Positions 20,719 through 23,477 of a stretch of DNA of 23,477 nucleotides are shown here, piece after piece. The notes below the pieces were generated by a model. The model was not told the DNA's origin and ran no database searches. It was given only the letters and a program-made list of their open reading frames with translations. Both the position numbers and the translations under genes were made by a program. The stretch comes from Methanobacteriota archaeon (GTDB taxonomy: Archaea > JACRDV01), in NCBI GenBank assembly GCA_024860865.1, contig JACRDV010000075.1, positions 1-23,477 of the forward strand, written 5' to 3'. The first letter of the stretch is position 1. Every line of letters starts with the position of its first letter.

Positions 20719-22191
20719 CTAAGATATCTCGGCTTTGGCTGCCAGAAAAACTGGCCCGCGGATATCAATTGTTTTTTTATTAGCTGTAATATATCTCAAA
20801 GCAACACCATTAATTTTTAAATTAATGTCGCTTGGTAGCTTTACAATACCAACCCGAATTGTTATTTCTCTTCTACAGTGTTTAACTGCTTCTTCGATCT
20901 TTGTGGCTGCCCTATTCGCAAAGGCATCAATATATCGGATCCCTGTTGAAATACCTCTTTCTCTAATTAATTTAACCTCCTCTTTTTCTTCCCAACCTGT
21001 TGGAGGAATTCCAATAATATTTCCATTATAAACATATATTTGGTTCAGTCCGGCTGGGCCGAGCAATTTTTTGCCTGCTTCTACTTCAAACACTTTTACC
21101 ATCACTTTTTTGTTAAACAAATTTCCTTTCCATACCTCAAATTCACATGGTGCAACTGCATCTTTGTTTTTAGCTGAAACGTCAGCAATTGCCTTTGCAA
21201 TTTGCTTTCCAACTTCAGTTGTTGGAACTGATTCAATTTTAATCATTTCAACTATTTGTCTGTCAGAAAGCTCAAACGGAGCATAAAATTGTGGAAAGAC
21301 AAGCTCTCGAATGTCTTTAAACCCATAAAACAACATCGCCATTCTCTCAGTTCCCATCCCTAAATTTAATACCGGATATTTGAGACCATAATTAGCTAGA
21401 GCTTGAGGAGAATAAATTCCAAAATCAGCAACTTCTATCCACTCATTATGCGCTTTTGAGAGGACAAAAACTTCGGTTTCAGTATCTGCTTGATAATAAT
21501 TTGCGCTCCTTTTCTTTTTCTGAAATTTGATCTCTTCAAATCCAAGTTGTTTAATCAAACCTCTTGCAACTTCTTTCCCTGTTTCAATTGTAACACTTTT
21601 ATCCATTACCACGCAAGAAGCTGAATGATGACTCCGCAAGTGGGTTGCGTCTTCTTGCTGCTCTCTTCTAAAACATCTATCAATTGAAAAAAGTTTAATA
21701 GGCAATGACTTCTTGTGCTGCAAAGCTGAGAGCGTTAAAAACCAACCTGAGGTTTGATGGGACCGTAGAGTTAGCCTTGTAGGAATCGGACTAAGTTGTT
21801 TAAATTCTGGGAATAATGCTAAAATTTTTGAGGCTATTTCGTTGTCAATTTTAAGTGCTAGGGCAATTTCCTCAATTAAATCGTCACTTGCAATTACACC
21901 TTTTTTATAATCGTGCAAAACTTTTTGGAAAATAGTTTTCTTCTGCTCAGTTAATTTAACCCCAAATGTTTCTATTTCTGAAATTTTTTCTTGACTTAAA
22001 CCAACATCAGGTCGGCTTAATCCTGATAAATAATAAATTCTATCGAGGATTGCTGGAGCTTCATCTCCCCATTGTTTATAAATGTCAGCTTCTTCTATGA
22101 AAAGGGGGTTTAGTGTTTCTTCAAATCCTAAATTTAAGTAGGCTTCACGGAGTTTAATGAAAGTTTCGAATAGTGGATGAGGTTTACCCAT
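20719..22191 (-). CDS. sepS: O-phosphoseryl-tRNA(Cys) synthetase
   Basis: Class II synthetase that charges tRNA-Cys with O-phosphoserine for tRNA-dependent cysteine synthesis; SepCysS then makes Cys-tRNA (not in this window). Signatures: GKPHPLFETF at the start, YKQWGDEAPAILDRIYYLSGL, motif 2 region CFRREQQEDATHLRSHH, and motif 3 GMGTERMAML. About 490 aa from the ATG at 22191, which has GGTG six bases upstream; GTG at 22200 is the other choice. Known family members carry roughly 50 more residues before GKPHP. Here an in-frame TAA near 22235 rules out such an extension, so this is a shortened form. A TATA box within a palindrome lies upstream. Confidence 0.93.
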   Translation of the reverse strand: MGKPHPLFETFIKLREAYLNLGFEETLNPLFIEEADIYKQWGDEAPAILDRIYYLSGLSRPDVGLSQEKISEIETFGVKLTEQKKTIFQKVLHDYKKGVIASDDLIEEIALALKIDNEIASKILALFPEFKQLSPIPTRLTLRSHQTSGWFLTLSALQHKKSLPIKLFSIDRCFRREQQEDATHLRSHHSASCVVMDKSVTIETGKEVARGLIKQLGFEEIKFQKKKRSANYYQADTETEVFVLSKAHNEWIEVADFGIYSPQALANYGLKYPVLNLGMGTERMAMLFYGFKDIRELVFPQFYAPFELSDRQIVEMIKIESVPTTEVGKQIAKAIADVSAKNKDAVAPCEFEVWKGNLFNKKVMVKVFEVEAGKKLLGPAGLNQIYVYNGNIIGIPPTGWEEKEEVKLIRERGISTGIRYIDAFANRAATKIEEAVKHCRREITIRVGIVKLPSDINLKINGVALRYITANKKTIDIRGPVFLAAKAEIS

Positions 22192-22249
22192 TCTCAGCAC
22201 CGCTTTTCTCTTGAAAGTAAAAGCTATTAGTCTTTAAACTTTTTACGTT

Positions 22250-22263
22250 CACATTTATATGTG
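22250..22263. promoter_or_regulatory. TATA box within a palindrome between sepS and the mqnD-like gene
   Basis: CACAT-TTAT-ATGTG is a perfect 5-bp inverted repeat with a 4-bp centre containing a TATA-like core. It is about 60 bases from the sepS start and about 90 from the mqnD-like start. It could serve sepS directly, and regulation of both divergent genes is possible. Confidence 0.4.
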
Positions 22264-22351
22264 GTGTGAGATAGAAAAAGGTGTTTAGCTAGTTAGGAAA
22301 GGGGAATGCTACAAAGTAAAGGGCACAGGATCTAACAGTAGAGGACAAAAA

Positions 22352-23170
22352 ATGAAAATTAGAGTTGCTCATAGCCCAGATGCTGATGATGCTTTTATGT
22401 TCTATGCTTTAGCAGAAGGTAAAATAGATACTAATGGCATAGAATTTGAGCATGTTTTATCGGATATACAAACTTTAAATCAAAGGGCTATTAGTGGAGA
22501 GTACGAGGTCTCAGCCATTTCGATTCATGCGTATCCTTATGTCGCAGTAAGATATGCCTTAATGTCCTGCGGTGGAAGTGTAGGTTACAAATATGGTCCT
22601 ATAGTGGTATCAAAAAGGCCACTTAAAACCCTGAAAGGGAAGGTAATTGCCATTCCTGGTATGCTGACAACAGCATATCTCATCTTAAAGTTGTTTGAAA
22701 AAAATTTCACGCCGAAAGTAATTCCTTTTGACCAGATTATAGATGAAGTTTCTAAGGGAAATGTTGAGGCTGGTTTAGTGATTCATGAAGGGCAACTTTT
22801 CTACGCGGATAAAAAACTGTACAAGTTTATCGATTTAGGTGAATGGTGGTATGAGGAAACTAAGCTTCCTCTTCCATTGGGTGGGAACATAGTTAGGAGG
22901 GATTTAGGAAAAGAAACAATGGAAAAGGTATCTCGTTACGTGAGAGAGAGCATAAAATACTCATTAGAACATAGAGAGGAGGCGCTGAATTACGCCATTC
23001 AGTTTGCAAGGGGATTAGGAAAAGAAAAGGCCAGTAAGTTCGTAAGCATGTATGTCAATAAATTTACAATTGACTACGGAAAAGAAGGAAGAAAGGCTAT
23101 ATCGATATTGTTATCGAAGGGTTATGAAGAAGGGATCATAACTAACAAAGTTGAGGTGGATTTTGTTTAG
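22352..23170 (+). CDS. MqnD-like protein (1,4-dihydroxy-6-naphthoate synthase family)
   Basis: 272 aa with the periplasmic-binding-like fold of MqnA/MqnD. HSPDADDAFMFYALAEG at residues 7-23, FEHVLSDIQTLNQRAISGEYEVSAIS, HAYPYVAVRYALMSCGGSVG and YGPIVVS follow MqnD closely; MqnD converts cyclic dehypoxanthine futalosine to dihydroxynaphthoate in the futalosine route to menaquinone. No signal peptide, so it is a cytoplasmic enzyme, not a transporter component. GAGG at 22341-22344 is the ribosome site. No other mqn gene is in the window, so the link to menaquinone rests on family membership. Confidence 0.82.
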   Translation: MKIRVAHSPDADDAFMFYALAEGKIDTNGIEFEHVLSDIQTLNQRAISGEYEVSAISIHAYPYVAVRYALMSCGGSVGYKYGPIVVSKRPLKTLKGKVIAIPGMLTTAYLILKLFEKNFTPKVIPFDQIIDEVSKGNVEAGLVIHEGQLFYADKKLYKFIDLGEWWYEETKLPLPLGGNIVRRDLGKETMEKVSRYVRESIKYSLEHREEALNYAIQFARGLGKEKASKFVSMYVNKFTIDYGKEGRKAISILLSKGYEEGIITNKVEVDFV

Positions 23171-23353
23171 CGCTTTTGGCATTTAAGTTAGGGCTGAGTA
23201 TGTCTGTAAATCCAAGAAGGAGAGCAACAAACTTGTTCTTGCCTAACTTTAAAAAATATTATCAATTAACCAAGTAAAGTTATTCCAAGTTACCAGCTAG
23301 ATATTCCGGGAACTTTAATTGAAAGTGCATCAATGCCGCTGATGAAAAAAGAT

Positions 23354-23477
23354 CTATCTCTTTAACAAGCACTCCTCGGCTTTTAACCCTCTTGTGAGCA
23401 AAACAACTCTACTATCTGACGATTCGTTTACTATATCATATTCAATTTCTTTAGCAAGTTCTGCACTAAATTCTTTA
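23354..23477 (-). CDS. C-terminal end of an unidentified gene (partial)
   Basis: A minus-strand frame enters from the right edge and ends at TAG (23354-23356) after about 40 codons: KEFSAELAKEIEYDIVNES, then SDSRVVLLTRGLKAEECLLKR. Composition is coding-like (charged helix, strand, helix). Too little is present to name a family. Confidence 0.45.
   Translation of the reverse strand, partial: KEFSAELAKEIEYDIVNESSDSRVVLLTRGLKAEECLLKR

Noticed and set aside
1-23477. CRISPR arrays, insertion sequences, integrases
   Set aside because: I looked for regularly spaced repeats and transposase or integrase motifs and saw none.

Overview
This window is archaeal chromosome, AT-rich and densely coded. Evidence: O-phosphoseryl-tRNA synthetase (SepRS), archaeal-type triosephosphate isomerase, riboflavin kinase fused to a winged helix, pilin-like proteins with class III (EppA-type) signals, TATA-box promoters, frequent apparently leaderless starts mixed with GGTG/GGAG ribosome sites, many TTG/GTG starts, and intron-bearing tRNA genes, one with a textbook bulge-helix-bulge. 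SepRS limits the source to lineages using tRNA-dependent cysteine synthesis (methanogens, Archaeoglobi and several uncultivated groups). Class II HMG-CoA reductase and an MqnD homologue recall Archaeoglobi or Thermoplasmata-like gene content. I cannot fix the phylum, and there are no methanogenesis genes here.

Layout. 1-2.9 kb: ZIP metal transporter facing a TrmO/hypothetical pair, then a divergent family-4 uracil-DNA glycosylase. 2.86-3.9 kb: a visibly GC-richer two-gene module, winged-helix nucleotidyltransferase (MNT) plus HEPN protein, with a palindrome over its start and a tRNA-like remnant beside it; it looks acquired. 4-5.6 kb: small proline-rich/coiled-coil protein and class II HMG-CoA reductase. 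5.77-6.85 kb: an odd tRNA-Thr(GGT) with two insertions, a possible 36-aa membrane microprotein and RpiA. 6.9-8.2 kb: winged-helix regulator and two small uncharacterised proteins. 8.2-8.9 kb: a gene-poor stretch holding a possible 16-aa Lys/Ala peptide. 8.9-10.4 kb: M29-type aminopeptidase divergent from a nicotinamidase-like hydrolase, sharing a palindromic promoter. 10.4-11.7 kb: four-helix membrane protein, a 43-aa zinc-finger protein, a CBS-pair protein and elongator tRNA-Met with a 21-nt intron. 11.8-13.4 kb: tpiA-trxB. 13.5-16.2 kb: MinD with a pilin-like protein, divergent from a second pilin-like protein followed by threonine synthase. 16.2-18.5 kb: a membrane-anchored coiled-coil protein with a small partner, then a second four-helix membrane protein. 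18.6-20 kb: ribK(RbkR-like)-ribB operon behind a repeated operator-like motif. 20-22.2 kb: sepS and endonuclease V. 22.3-23.2 kb: MqnD-like protein, followed by the C-terminal end of a gene leaving the window.

Most genes are housekeeping: carbon metabolism, riboflavin, threonine, isoprenoid, tRNA charging and modification, and DNA repair (uracil and deoxyinosine). The unusual material is the MNT/HEPN module and its boundary, the tRNA-Thr gene, three very small genes, and a set of perfect palindromes placed on divergent or self-regulating promoters.
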